Below the pieces are notes generated by a model. That model saw only the letters and a list, made by a program, of their open reading frames with translations. It did no database searches and was not told where the DNA came from. From Ectocarpus siliculosus (Eukaryota; Sar; Phaeophyceae; Ectocarpales; Ectocarpaceae): a stretch of DNA of 21,065 bases. Below are positions 9,120-19,083 of this stretch, one piece after another (the first letter of the stretch is position 1; each line of letters starts with the position of its first letter). Location of the stretch: assembly GCA_000310025.1 (NCBI GenBank), contig FN649741.1, positions 4,188,502 to 4,209,566 of the forward strand, in the 5' to 3' direction. A program made the translations under genes and the position numbers.

Positions 9120-10649
9120 CAAACCCGCCGCTTGGTCGTCGTAGTTTTGGAGCCAATTTTGGTTCGCGGGAACGCCGTCGCTGTGTCGGAGTCGCTTTCG
9201 TCTGATGTTCGGCATGAAAAACTGTCTTCTTTTGAGTTTTTGTGTGGAGTGGAGGAGGCATTGCCGGAAGAATGAGTCATCCGCAGTCACCTAGTACATC
9301 ATACTTCATGAAATATTTCATGGAATTACATGCACTTCCATGGACTTCCCGGTACGGTCCATGCACTTGCTGGCCGCCTGTAAATAGCTGCGTGGTCTCA
9401 GGCCTAGACTATCTCTGTTGTGCACGCACTTGTAGAGTGGTGGGCAGGAAGCTGTGCAGTTTATACTACTGTACGCCGAATAGAAGTGCTACAAAGTGGT
9501 ACTATTAATATAATACCGTGGTGCTCTTCTTTGGGTCCGTTTCGACGAATCTTCTTGCATCGTATCGTACCGTACCAGTACACTGAAAAGGGCGTGGTAC
9601 CGTGGTGCATTTCTGAGTGGGTGGAGGGATGCCCGGGCAGCTGTGTTGCTGCTTTCAGGACGAGATCGTTGTTGTGGGTGGTGTTCGGGCGGATAGACTG
9701 GGGCTGGTCGATGTCGTGGACAACCGTCGGCGGCGCCCCTGCTGCTCCCACCAGCAAACTAAAACCTGTTGTAACACCGCCTGACTGCCCAGAACGTTGC
9801 TTTGAGTTTTTTCGTGACTCCTCGAGTGGGAGGGTGAATTCGTTGGCTCTTCCGACCGCCCCAACAAAGTGATCAATAGTAGGTGTCGTATGTACAGGGC
9901 GGACGAGGAGGATGGCGGGAAGACATGCGCCCCCTGCACACAACGACGAGTAGAACCACGAGCGAATGAATGCATTGGGCCTTTGACAGGGAGAAGAGAG
10001 GAAGGACCCTCACGGGAGGACAGAAATTGCGGGCAAAGAGATAGGAGGGTCGTGCGCGAGTGTAACATCAGAAGACGATGCCATCGTTGGTGGAGGTCGA
10101 CTCTCTTTTCGAGGGCGGGCACCATTCTCTGCCGTCGGGACGATACATTGCTGCTTCTGTTTTTTCTCAATGGATGCGCATCTATCGATGCCAGAGAGTC
10201 AAACGGTTGGAGATTCAAGGCGAGTCGTCGGCCACGTCACGGGGGAAATTCGTTTCGGTAGAGTAGATTACCACTCGTTCCCCCCCCCCCTTAAACGGTT
10301 CTTTGGCTTGCTTCCGGGGGGGGGGGGGCGACTCGTATGTTTCTTTTTGGCAATTTTTTTTTCGTTGGTGGTGGTCAGATCTCCTGGCAGGTATCGTTAC
10401 ACTATCTACCACCTAGTCTACATGAACCCTTGCTATGGGTATGATGTCTAAAGCAGAGAGCAGACGGCGGTGTGCGCAAAAGAAAGCAAACCCAACACCA
10501 TCGATCTTTTGATGGAGGGGGGCACCGGCTTTTGTCTACCCGCCCCCCCCCCTCCCCCCGTTCTGCACCCACAGGATCACAGATCACAGGCCACAACACA
10601 GAATCGCCGCCACACTTTTTGGCTGCGTCCCATCCTGAAAGTCGAAAGC
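9120..10649. other. Intergenic region between TatD and GST genes
   Basis: This 1.5-kb stretch should hold the TatD 3' UTR and the GST promoter and 5' UTR. It contains a perfect 16-base palindrome, CATGAAATATTTCATG (9307-9322), an 11-base direct repeat TACCGTGGTGC (9514 and 9598), and C/G runs around 10280-10328 and 10541-10559. Open frames on the minus strand (9655-10218, 187 codons) and plus strand (9869-10261) have no recognisable motif and unlikely compositions, so they are not called. Confidence 0.6.
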
Positions 10650-11535
10650 ATGCGCACAGAGAGGGCGGGCATTGGCGCTGCGTTGATCGGAGCTCTGATC
10701 TGCCTCTTCCCTGCTGTCCAGGCGTTCACACTATCGACAACCATGTCTGCCGTCCAGAAGCCGAAGCTGTGGGACATGCCCGTATCCAACAACGGCGCAC
10801 GTTGCAGGTACAGTCTGCTGTACAGCAGTATTAGTCTAGTACCTCTCAAACCACCGGTGTAGTCTACTATTTTGTGTGCTTGCTTCCTTTGCAGCAGGCT
10901 GCCAAAGGAGTACTTGTAGAGGCGAGACGTTTGATGCAACTCTCGCTGCTGGTTGCTACTGCTGTAGGATCGGGTGTTGTTGGCGTGGAGTGTTTGCCTA
11001 ACCCTGCAGCAGCAGATGAGACGGACCGCGGTTCGTGGACCACATGCACACGCAAGCAAGCAGTTTGAACAGAACAACCTTCTGGAGATGCACAGCCATG
11101 GTCTAGTCTCCTCTCCTCTAGATATAGTCTACAGCTACGGTCTACAGTGCATTGTAGACTACTACTGTACATATTTAGTCTAGGCACACACGCTGCCGCT
11201 GTAGCCTTGACCGAGCACCAGAATGTACGCAGCAAACACCAGTAGCACAAAAACACCCTCATGATATATAGTCTATTCGCTGTTTGAAAAAGTACGCAAT
11301 GCGAGCCGGGCCATGTAGTCCTTTAGCAGTACCGTCCTCTTCTTGAGCGTACACTGCAGCAGTCTACAATAGTGCAGTAGTCTAGTCTACATTAAAAGTC
11401 GTTCCGCGACAACTTAATATTTCGATGTCGTGCCGCGCTACGGTACTGTCTGTATGAGCTGCCTACACGCACGTCTAGACTATGTGCGTTCCCTGGATTC
11501 TCACGCAAGGCAGCTGCAGCGGCAGCAGGAGCAGC

Positions 11536-11575
<40 letters not shown>

Positions 11576-12077
11576 GGGTGCATGGCTCCTTTACTCAACA
11601 TATTGCAGTAGTTTGTTGATGGGGGTGTTGTCGTTGTTGATGACGTAATTGTAGTTGTTGTTGTCGTTGTTGTCGTTTTCTTCAGGGAATACGTAATGGT
11701 GTGTGGTGGTAGCTTCACACCAACAGACGTTCATCATGCTTATGTACTCATGTTCGGGTCTGTTGCATGCACCTGCCTGCTATACATACTTGGGCTATTG
11801 GTGCACGCAAGACATGTGCAAATTCAGAGAATCTTTGTAGCTGAGGGTTTAGCTTTTGGACACAGCAAAATAACGTATTTCTTTGTTTGTGCTTCGCGCT
11901 TACAAGTAAGTGTAGTGTCCGTGGTGCTGCCTCCCCTTCCCCCCAAAAATACAAAAATACAGCTACACAAAATACAGGAAACTATGCGCCACCAGCGTAG
12001 AAACCACTTGCGTGCGGGCGGGTCACTTGTACCCCTCTCTACACCGAACCCTAGGCTATTTATATACATGTAGTCTA
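10415..12077. repeat. Cluster of AGTCTA / TAGACT motifs
   Basis: The hexamer AGTCTA or its complement occurs at 10415, 10833, 10861, 11126, 11155, 11177, 11270, 11361, 11379, 11384, 11476 and 12072, often inside GTAGTCTAC or GTAGACTAC, which are palindromes around one base. About one occurrence would be expected by chance in this length on both strands. Most lie in GST intron 1. Isolated copies occur at 9405 and 18616. Confidence 0.75.
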
Positions 12078-15000
12078 CAGTCATACTTGGGCTCACATCA
12101 CGTATTTTGGCTCTCATCACGTCAACAAACTCTCCTTGTCGGTCGCAGGTTCATCATCTACGAGAAGGGCATCGAGGACAAGGTGGACATTGCTCCCCCC
12201 ACGGACGTCGGCGGCCTCAAGTCGGAAGAGTACCTCAAGATGAACCCGCACGGGAAGGTTAGCCAACGCCCGCCCAATTCGCTGGCTGACGTCTTTGGCC
12301 TGTGAACATAAGCACCTGGGCGGTGGTTGTAGATACTGGTACGGGTTGTTTCGCTGGTGGTACAATATACGTGGCGGCGGTAAGGGAGGTGTACTCATGT
12401 AAACGCATGCCGAGTCCATTGACCTCTCGCATCCCTACAAAGCCGGGACGGAGTGGGGGGGTGGCAGGACCAACACGGCCAGCGGCGTGGGCACTCGGCA
12501 CCGAAAATGATAAATCACGTTGGACCCAAAGCAGACTACTGCTGGCTGTCGAGGGATCCAACTTCTTCGGACCTTGTACCCCGCGACATCAAGAATACCG
12601 ACAACCCCCCCTCCCCCTTCACGAGTACGCCCCCTCCTGGGTGGAGAGCATGAAATCACCTTTCCGGGGATAGATAGTGCCTAAGAATGTACTGAGATCG
12701 GGGGTGACCAATTGTAGACGCGTGGTTTCACCGTTCTCGCGCCCCGCCCCATAGATGCCGTGCCTGAGCAGCCCTGACTGTGGGTCCATCCCGGAGTCGG
12801 ACACCATCTGCCAGTACCTTCTCGACAAGTGAGAAAAAGATATCGTTCTGCATTGAAATGGGAGGCCCGTTGTTGTTGTTGTTGTCGTCCTCGTTGTCCT
12901 ATATGTTGTTGCTGTTGCTCAGTCGTGTTTGTGGGCATCGCAATTATTTGCTGTTGTTGTTGTTGATGGGCCTTCGTTTGTTGGATACGCGGCCGTACAG
13001 TAGCACCGAGAGCACCCGTATCCGAGTGGCTAGACGACCACCATGCCCTCATGTTCTCATGCTCGCAGTGCAAACCACGTACTCGATGCCGTGCACCACA
13101 GGTTTGAGCACGAGGGCAGCTCGTTCCGACCGCAGACGCTGCAGGCACGCATGAAATCGGCGGCCATCTGCCGGCTCTTCGACACGTACATCCATCCCAT
13201 CCAGGTGAAGGTTATTCTTGAGTCTGCGTATGTATATAGTAGATGCGTGCGTTGTCGCTGTGCACACGTGCGCATGTGTGTGCCCTCTCCGCCCCGCCCC
13301 CCCCCCCACTCCTCAAGAGTTCGTCTGCCCCCTCCCTGTAACACGCCCCTTGTCTACCATCTATCTGTACTTCATCTGCCTCTCCGTGTCTCACGTGCGC
13401 TTCCTTCCTTCCGTCCTTGTGTGTCTGATTCTCGTCCTGGTTCGGGGGGAAGAAAAGGGCTCTATGTACAAGGCTGTTCCTCCGTTTGGGGTCCACTCGG
13501 ACAGGATCGCGGCCCTCGACGACCTACAGGTGGGGGGAGGGTGGAGGGTGGGGGGTGGCGGAACTTCACGGAAATCGGAAAGGGTGCCTCTCAGGGGTCC
13601 GCTTCAACGAGCACCCCTCCATGATAGATACCAGCTGATGTTTGAAAAATATTGGTCACTGCTGCTCTCCTTCTTCCAAAACTGTTTATTGCCCTGCACA
13701 GCAGTAAATACGGCATAAATAGGCATACGTACATGCTGTCGTTGCAAGCTTTCTGGATGAAGGCAACGAATCCGTTATGAATATTAAAGGGGAAATACCT
13801 CCCGTGGCTATGCGTACCGTACCGGGGAACCCTTTTGGTGGGAGCTAAGGGTCATTGTTTTGTTTTGTTTCTTGGTCTGGGGCGGGGCAAACAGTCACCA
13901 CAGGAAGCGGTCCGTGGACACCCCGTCGTGTGACACGAACCCGATTCATTGGTGCCTAAAAACGCGAGCTCCTAAACCTGTTCCCTTACCCCCTTTGCAA
14001 TGCGTTCTGCCTCGCGTAGTTGCCAAGAAGAGATATAATCAGGACAAAAACGACGACAGGCCTACCTACGCCCACCCGTGCTAGGCCACCATCCAATAAA
14101 TGCCGCTGTTTCCAGCGATACTCCGAACGAAAACTTGTTGAATGTACAAGACGATGTTCTATACATATGCATACCTACGTGCTTAATACAAACAGACTCA
14201 GCTGGGTTACTTGGAGGAGCTCGCCAGCCCCGACGGTCCGTTCCTGTCGGGCAACGAGCTGTCCCTCGCCGATGCCACGGCGTGGCCCACCATGATCTTC
14301 GTGAGGGAGATGATGCTGCCGAGGTTCGGCAGGACGCCGGCCCTGGGACCTCGGCTGCTGGCGTGGTGCGAACACATGGACCGGCACCCGGTCGGCAAGA
14401 GGTGAGCGTCCCGCTTGCTGTTTTGGTACCCGTGGTGTGCAGTGTTTATAAGTTGCAGGGTGGCAGGGAAGTTCATCGCTCGTTGCCCTTACTTTTGTCG
14501 TCATGGGAAAGTTTGCGGTGGTGTGTAATGTCTAGTTGCAGGGTAGCAGGGAGGTTATTCGCTCGTTCCCCTTGCTGTGTTGTCATGGGAAAGTTACCGG
14601 TGGTGCGCAGTGTTTTTTAAGTTGCAGGGGAGTTGCTGCCGTTGTGTGCATGGTGTTGGAAGACGGTCGCGCGGCGGAGATGCATATTCGAGGACGAAGT
14701 TCCTGAGTTTTTGGTGTGTAGTGTGTGATAGTTGGTTAGCCTTCGTAGGCATCTATCTGCCGCGCTCACCATCTGGCCAATGAAAGAAAGTGATACGGCA
14801 TGTGTGTACAAGTATGCGTGTTGGCGTTTTGTGTGCGTGCGTATCAGGAGCCCGGGCTTCTTGCCATCTTCATGTTGCCACTGCTGGTTTAGATATCTTC
14901 GTTTTGCCCATGTTCGTTGGATTTCTTGTGTGTTTTTTCATAGGCATCCTGAATTGTTTTGCGTAACGTTGGGAGAGGAGAGACTACATTTCGCATGTAG

Positions 15001-15729
15001 TTGGTTTTGGGGGTTCCGCGGCTGACATCTTGTGGACATATTATTCGCCGATTCTTTTTAGCTGCTGCCCGTCTCCTCCCCCGGTCCCCTTTCTGTACAC
15101 GAGCTTCCTACGTAGAACACCTGGCTGGCCAGCGAAGCTGTGCATTCACTTCACTACACTGCTGTACGTGTTTAATTCCGTAGGGATACAATGTAGGGTT
15201 TGGTTGTTTGACCTCGGCGACAGCCGGCCGTGCTGCGGACCACAGGACCTTTGCTACGCTGTATACAAAAAAAACGTACCCATCGCCTCCGTGTGAGTGA
15301 GGTGCGATGTGTGCGTCGCTCTTGCTTCCCTGTCGTCGGTGTGTGTGTGTGTGTGTGTGTTTTTTTTTTTTTTCTTAATATGACACAACGAAACCATCTC
15401 TATCATAGAAAAGAGTCTGAGACAGATTAGCAATGGATTCATAGCGTCAGAAAGTACCTGTATGTCTACGATTTCCCAGACAGCATATAGGGACATCTCC
15501 CCTGCGGGTAACAGGCTCAACAAGACAGTTTGGTAGCTGCCTTGTGTGTCTCATATATGTTATGTTGGGAAGGTGCAGATGAAATGTGTTTTGTGTGTGA
15601 AATTGTCGTGCGGTGCAATGATGAACGTTTCGTCTCCTGGTTGCTTTTTTGTTGTTGGTTGTTCGGGCCTCCAGGATAGCGGACGAGATCAAGGCGCCGC
15701 TTGACAAGTGGGGCGCCAACGGCCGGTGA
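10650..15729 (+). CDS. Glutathione S-transferase-like protein, seven exons
   Basis: Exons: 10650-10807, 12149-12257, 12755-12828, 13102-13204, 13458-13529, 14202-14401, 15675-15729. All are GT-AG and phases agree, giving 256 residues. GSTs join glutathione to electrophiles or reduce peroxides. The N-terminal thioredoxin-like domain runs from about residue 37 (KPKLWDMPVSNNGARCR) to about 114. It includes the cis-Pro segment NPHGKMPCL (85-93) and the glutathione-binding IPESDTICQYLL (E103, S104). Ser46 is the likely G-site residue, an inference from position. The helical C-terminal domain includes CRLFDTYIHPIQ (137-148), MYKAVPPFG and FLSGNELSLADATAWPTM, the conserved N-capping/hydrophobic-staple helix of GSTs. 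Residues 1-25 form a signal peptide ending VQA-F, an ASAF-like plastid leader, and Met32 (10743) could give a cytosolic form. The substrate class is not assignable by eye. Confidence 0.92.
11539..11574. repeat. (GA)n microsatellite in GST intron 1
   Basis: About 18 GA units follow a CAG-rich stretch (11511-11538) within the first GST intron. Confidence 0.95.
12383..12453 (-). repeat. Dispersed repeat, copy A (GST intron 2)
   Basis: GTGTACTCAT, GCATGCCG, CATTGACCTC, GCATCCCTA and AAGCCGGGACGGAG occur here in the same order as in the tandem copies at 18868-19083, with a short internal deletion. The minus strand is given because that orientation carries a tRNA-like A-box in the other copies. 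Confidence 0.75.
12864..12970. repeat. GTT/GCT triplet-rich tract in GST intron 3
   Basis: Runs of GTT, GTC and GCT triplets fill much of this 273-base intron between exons 3 and 4. A similar GTT-rich tract lies at 11632-11680 in intron 1. Confidence 0.8.
14432..14635. repeat. Minisatellite, ~84-base unit, 2.4 copies
   Basis: Units begin GTGGTGTGCAGTG (14432), GTGGTGTGTAATG (14518) and GTGGTGCGCAGTG (14600). Each is followed by AGTTGCAGGG-type sequence; the first two continue through GCTCGTT.CC and TCATGGGAAAGTT. The array starts 30 bases after GST exon 6, within intron 6. Confidence 0.85.
15339..15373. repeat. (GT)11 followed by a poly-T run in GST intron 6
   Basis: A GT dinucleotide run passes directly into about 14 T. 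It could be the 3' trace of a retroposed sequence on the minus strand, but nothing else supports that. Confidence 0.9.
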
Positions 15730-16529
15730 GAAATCACACCTCTTTTTTTGTTTTTGTGTGTGTTCCGGTGGTGCTGGTGGTCGTGGTGCTAGTGCTACAC
15801 ACGAGGCTTCGTGTCGTCCTTGTCATCATCTTCGTGTCGTCCTTGTCACCCAATCCATTGTCTTCCACGCGTTTGTCTGCTGCTTCCCTGCTACTGGCTA
15901 CACGGAGCGCGTGGAAGGCTGGTACTTTGAAGGGTGAAAAGGAAAAGGGCAAGTCTTCACACGACCACTTACACGGGCTGTGAATTTTAGGAGTATGGAG
16001 GAGAGACCCCTCGTCTCCCTCGTGTTGCGTGGATGGCCCCTGTGTGTCTTGCGGCTCGCGGTTTCCCTCCATCCTGGTTGACGGGGAAGTGTACGCGGTG
16101 CGCGGGGCTCTACTTTGGCAACACACAACACGCTCTATCGGCTTGTGGAGGCGATAACGCTGCCATCCCCGGCCGAAGTTGGTTGTTGTTGGTGGTGGTG
16201 TTGTTGGTGTTGTTTTGTTTTGTTTTCAACCAATCCGTGGAACTAGTTGTAGTAAAACCCGCCGTGCGTGGTTTACACACCACACCACACCACACCACAC
16301 CGTCGCTGCCGTCTCAAATGTACACACATGATCAGAAAAGGGCGGGGCATGGGTAACGACAAAAACGAACTTTTTTTGCTCGCGGGAAACGCCGATTGCC
16401 TGGAGTGTATACCTCCACATCAGGAGAGGAAGGACGGTGACTTTGTTGTTATACCTAGAAAGTAACGGATCGTCGCTCACCCCCTCCCCCCCCCCTCCGA
16501 CACCACATCGTGTCATGTGGTGTATGTAG
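15730..16529. other. GST-HIT intergenic region, with the missing HIT 5' exon
   Basis: About 0.8 kb between the GST stop and the first secure HIT exon. The HIT start codon must be here. One candidate is 16349-16462, starting MGNDKNELFLLAG and ending PRK: its donor AA|GTAACG is in the right phase, but it implies a 67-base intron, far shorter than the others. Another is a short hydrophobic leader MEERPLVSLVLRGWPLCVLR at 15995. Neither is convincing. The region also has a (CACAC)n run. Confidence 0.5.
16275..16301. repeat. (CACAC)n pentanucleotide repeat
   Basis: About five CACAC units lie upstream of the HIT gene's first secure exon. Confidence 0.9.
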
Positions 16530-18733
16530 GTGGGACACCATCCTGCACGCGGGAAAGCGGGACACGGAGCCCCCGTCGATTTTGGACAAGTTCTTGGCCA
16601 AGGAAATCCCTTCGACGGGGGTTTTGGGGGACGACAGCGTGCGGCCCTTCCGGTAAGCGGGGGGGGGGGGCAGGGGCGCCGGGGAATAGGAAGGACGTGT
16701 CAGGGGAGACGGAAATAAGAGGGTCCTCTGATTAGCTCCTCGTCCAGTGTTTTCGTGCCGTCGTGGTCGCAATGTGAGCCAGTCGGGGGACGGGGGCTAC
16801 AGAAATGGATATGGTTACCGTTTCTTGAACGTTTGACGGCCGTGGTAAGCGAATCCGGGTGATACCGAACACCTGTCAAGGTGAACACATACTCCTTCAG
16901 TGCGTGCGGGCGGGCGGTGGGGCGGGGCGGGCAACAGGGCGAACCGGTCAGGTCTGGGGCAGCACATTCCCTTGTTTTGCTCACTTTCGACCAAGACAAG
17001 ACAGTAGAAGGCCGGGGGAAGGAGAGACGCGCGGATGGATCAGTTTCGTCACATCAAACAGGCACATTTTGCATTTCCTTGTCTTTTCTGCTCTGTTATA
17101 TGCTTTTTCGAGGGCCATCCTGGGGCAATAAAACAAAAAAAAAAGCTGAAAAAAGCTTTCGTGTGACCTTCCTCTTGTGTGACCCCGGCTGATAAGTCAG
17201 GGATCTACGCCGAAAGACCTGTAAACCGGCGCCAGAGCAGATGGGACGAACACACAAACACACACACACACACACATCCTGCCATCGTGTCGAATGCTGC
17301 CACTACACAACCAACCACTATCAAGACACGCTTTGTCAGTGACCCGGAGTCAGCCGGCTAACAACGCGCTCGATGCCGAATACAAGTGGCACGCCACGAA
17401 CGAACTAACACAAGCACACGCTAACAATGCACACGAACAATCACCCCCGCGCCCAGGGACATCGCTCCGGTGGCCCCGACCCACGTCCTCATCATCCCCA
17501 AGGTTCGGAATGGGCTGACCCAGCTCCGACACGCCACCGCCGACCACGCCGGGGTTCTGGGTCACATGCTCGAGGTTGCGGCTAAGATCGCCAAGGAGGA
17601 AGAGCTAGAGGGATTCAGGTGTGTGTGTGGGGGGGGGGCAAGCGCACGTTCGTTGCTTGCATACATGCAAGCGTTTTTTTTTGCCTACATGCAACCTGAA
17701 CCAAGACTTTGTGGGCGTGTCGTTTTTTGTGTTTTCGTCGTTGTTGGCGGTAAAAAATTGACGTACACCCTCTGGCATGTTTTCGCTCACTGCTGCTGTT
17801 GCTGCTGCTGCTGCCACCTCTCTCTGCTGCAGCGGTTATCTCGTCTCGGGTTGCGTTTGTTTCGCTGACCTCCGCTCTTCCTACAAACGAACGCTGATAT
17901 AAATTGATTTCTTTGGACCACTGCTCGCTGCTCTTGCTACTGCTACTGGTGTTACTTTTCTGGAAGGGTGGTGGTAAACGACGGCGCCAAGGGGGGGCAG
18001 GAGGTCTTTCACCTGCACATGCACCTCATCGGTAAGTCAGCCCATACGAGAGTGTCGTGGATGTCTGTATCTCCCGATGAAATGCTAAAACAAACCTCGA
18101 CTACTTCTTCTGTGATGATGTTGCGACCGACCGTGTCCGCACTTTTTTTCCGGATGGCAGCGAGATTTTTTTTCAACTCTCTTTTATCTCCTCCGCAATG
18201 GTATCTGTTGTTACGGCAGTTTATTCCACCTGTTAGCCGTGGCGCACGATGGCGCCTTATCTCGGCCTTTCTCTCTTCTCAAACGTCTGTCTCGAGTTGC
18301 TTCTTAATTAACCCTGACGATCTGCAGGCAGGTCGTGCTGTCTTCCTTTCTTTCTCACCCCCGCGACCGTCATGGCTCTTGTCCGGTTGCGGCCCACCCT
18401 GTCCCCCGTTTTGTTAACCCCCGAAAGCAACGCCTGGGAGCCTACGGTAAATATACTACATGTACGTTCGTATGCACATGAAGAGCAAACAAGCGCCCAA
18501 CGACGTTCGTTGTAATCCGTCTCCACAAAGTGCAATGTGTCTGTATGTGTCTACGTTGGCTGAAGGTTGAGGTTGATGACTTGTTATTTCGGTTGGGCGA
18601 CCGCCGACAAGAAGTAGTCTACAGCGGTAAATAGTAGTGTGTGCTCACTTACTTGCTCTTGCTGTTGTCTTGTGCGACCATCGCTGCTGCAGGAGGAGGA
18701 AAGGACATGGAGAAGCTTGGAAAGATGGCGTAA
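16530..18733 (+). CDS. HIT-family (HINT-like) nucleotide hydrolase, 5' exon unresolved
   Basis: Secure exons: 16530-16652, 17457-17618, 17967-18031, 18693-18733, with GT-AG junctions and matching phases. They give 129 residues plus an unknown N-terminus; HINT1 is 126 residues. HINT proteins hydrolyse adenosine phosphoramidates and aminoacyl-adenylates. Visible features, numbered from the first whole codon at 16531, are ILDKFLAKEIPS (17-28), DD.V..FRDIAPVAPTHVLIIPK (34-56), VVVNDGAKGGQEVFHLHMHL (96-115) and a GGKDMEKLGKMA tail. The histidine triad HLHMHLI (H110, H112, H114) is complete, and H112 should be the nucleophile. The usual VxYEDD before FRD is VLGDDSV, a mild departure. The first exon begins with one leftover base, so an upstream exon ending in phase 2 must exist. 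Intron 1 (16653-17456) and intron 3 (18032-18692) hold no recognised gene. Confidence 0.9.
17259..17276. repeat. (CA)n microsatellite in a HIT intron
   Basis: Nine CA units, preceded by CACACAAA, lie between the first two secure HIT exons. Confidence 0.85.
17789..17816. repeat. TGC triplet repeat in a HIT intron
   Basis: About nine TGC/TGT triplets lie in the 348-base intron between the second and third secure HIT exons. Confidence 0.85.
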
Positions 18734-18867
18734 GCCTGCTGTACCAAGAAAGGCATTGGGTCGGTTACTTTTTAGCCTATATGTACCATCTCAGGCTCGT
18801 GACATGCGTTTGTTCACCGTTTGTGAGGGAGGTCCTCCTTGGTGGTACATCTAGAGGCGGAGGTGAT

Positions 18868-19083
18868 GACCGGAGGGGGGGGGGGGTGTACTCATAGTCG
18901 TGCATGCCGCAGTCGTTAGACCATTGAACTCGCATCCCTAGAAAGCCGGGACGGAGCACGCCGGGTTCTCACCGGACCAGGCTCTCACATCACCAAGCGC
19001 GAAGCGCCGACGGGGAGGGGGGTGTACTCATAGTCGTGCATGCCGTAGTCGTTAGACCATTGACCTCGCCGACGGGGAGGGGG
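18868..19083 (-). repeat. Dispersed repeat, tandem copies B and C (136-base offset)
   Basis: Copy B (about 18868-19003) and copy C (about 19004-19083) both begin with a G-rich run and GTGTACTCATAGTCGTGCAT, then run to GTTAGACCATTGA.CTCG. Copy C lacks the middle of B and jumps to GCCGACGGGGAGG, which also ends B. On the minus strand both contain TTCAATGGTCTAACGACTGC-like sequence resembling a tRNA D-arm/A-box. A third copy lies in GST intron 2. The tandem pair sits 135 bases beyond the HIT stop codon. Confidence 0.75.

Noticed and set aside
9655-10218. 187-codon minus-strand open frame upstream of GST
   Set aside because: Ser/Arg-rich composition without motifs; typical of a chance frame in GC-rich intergenic DNA.
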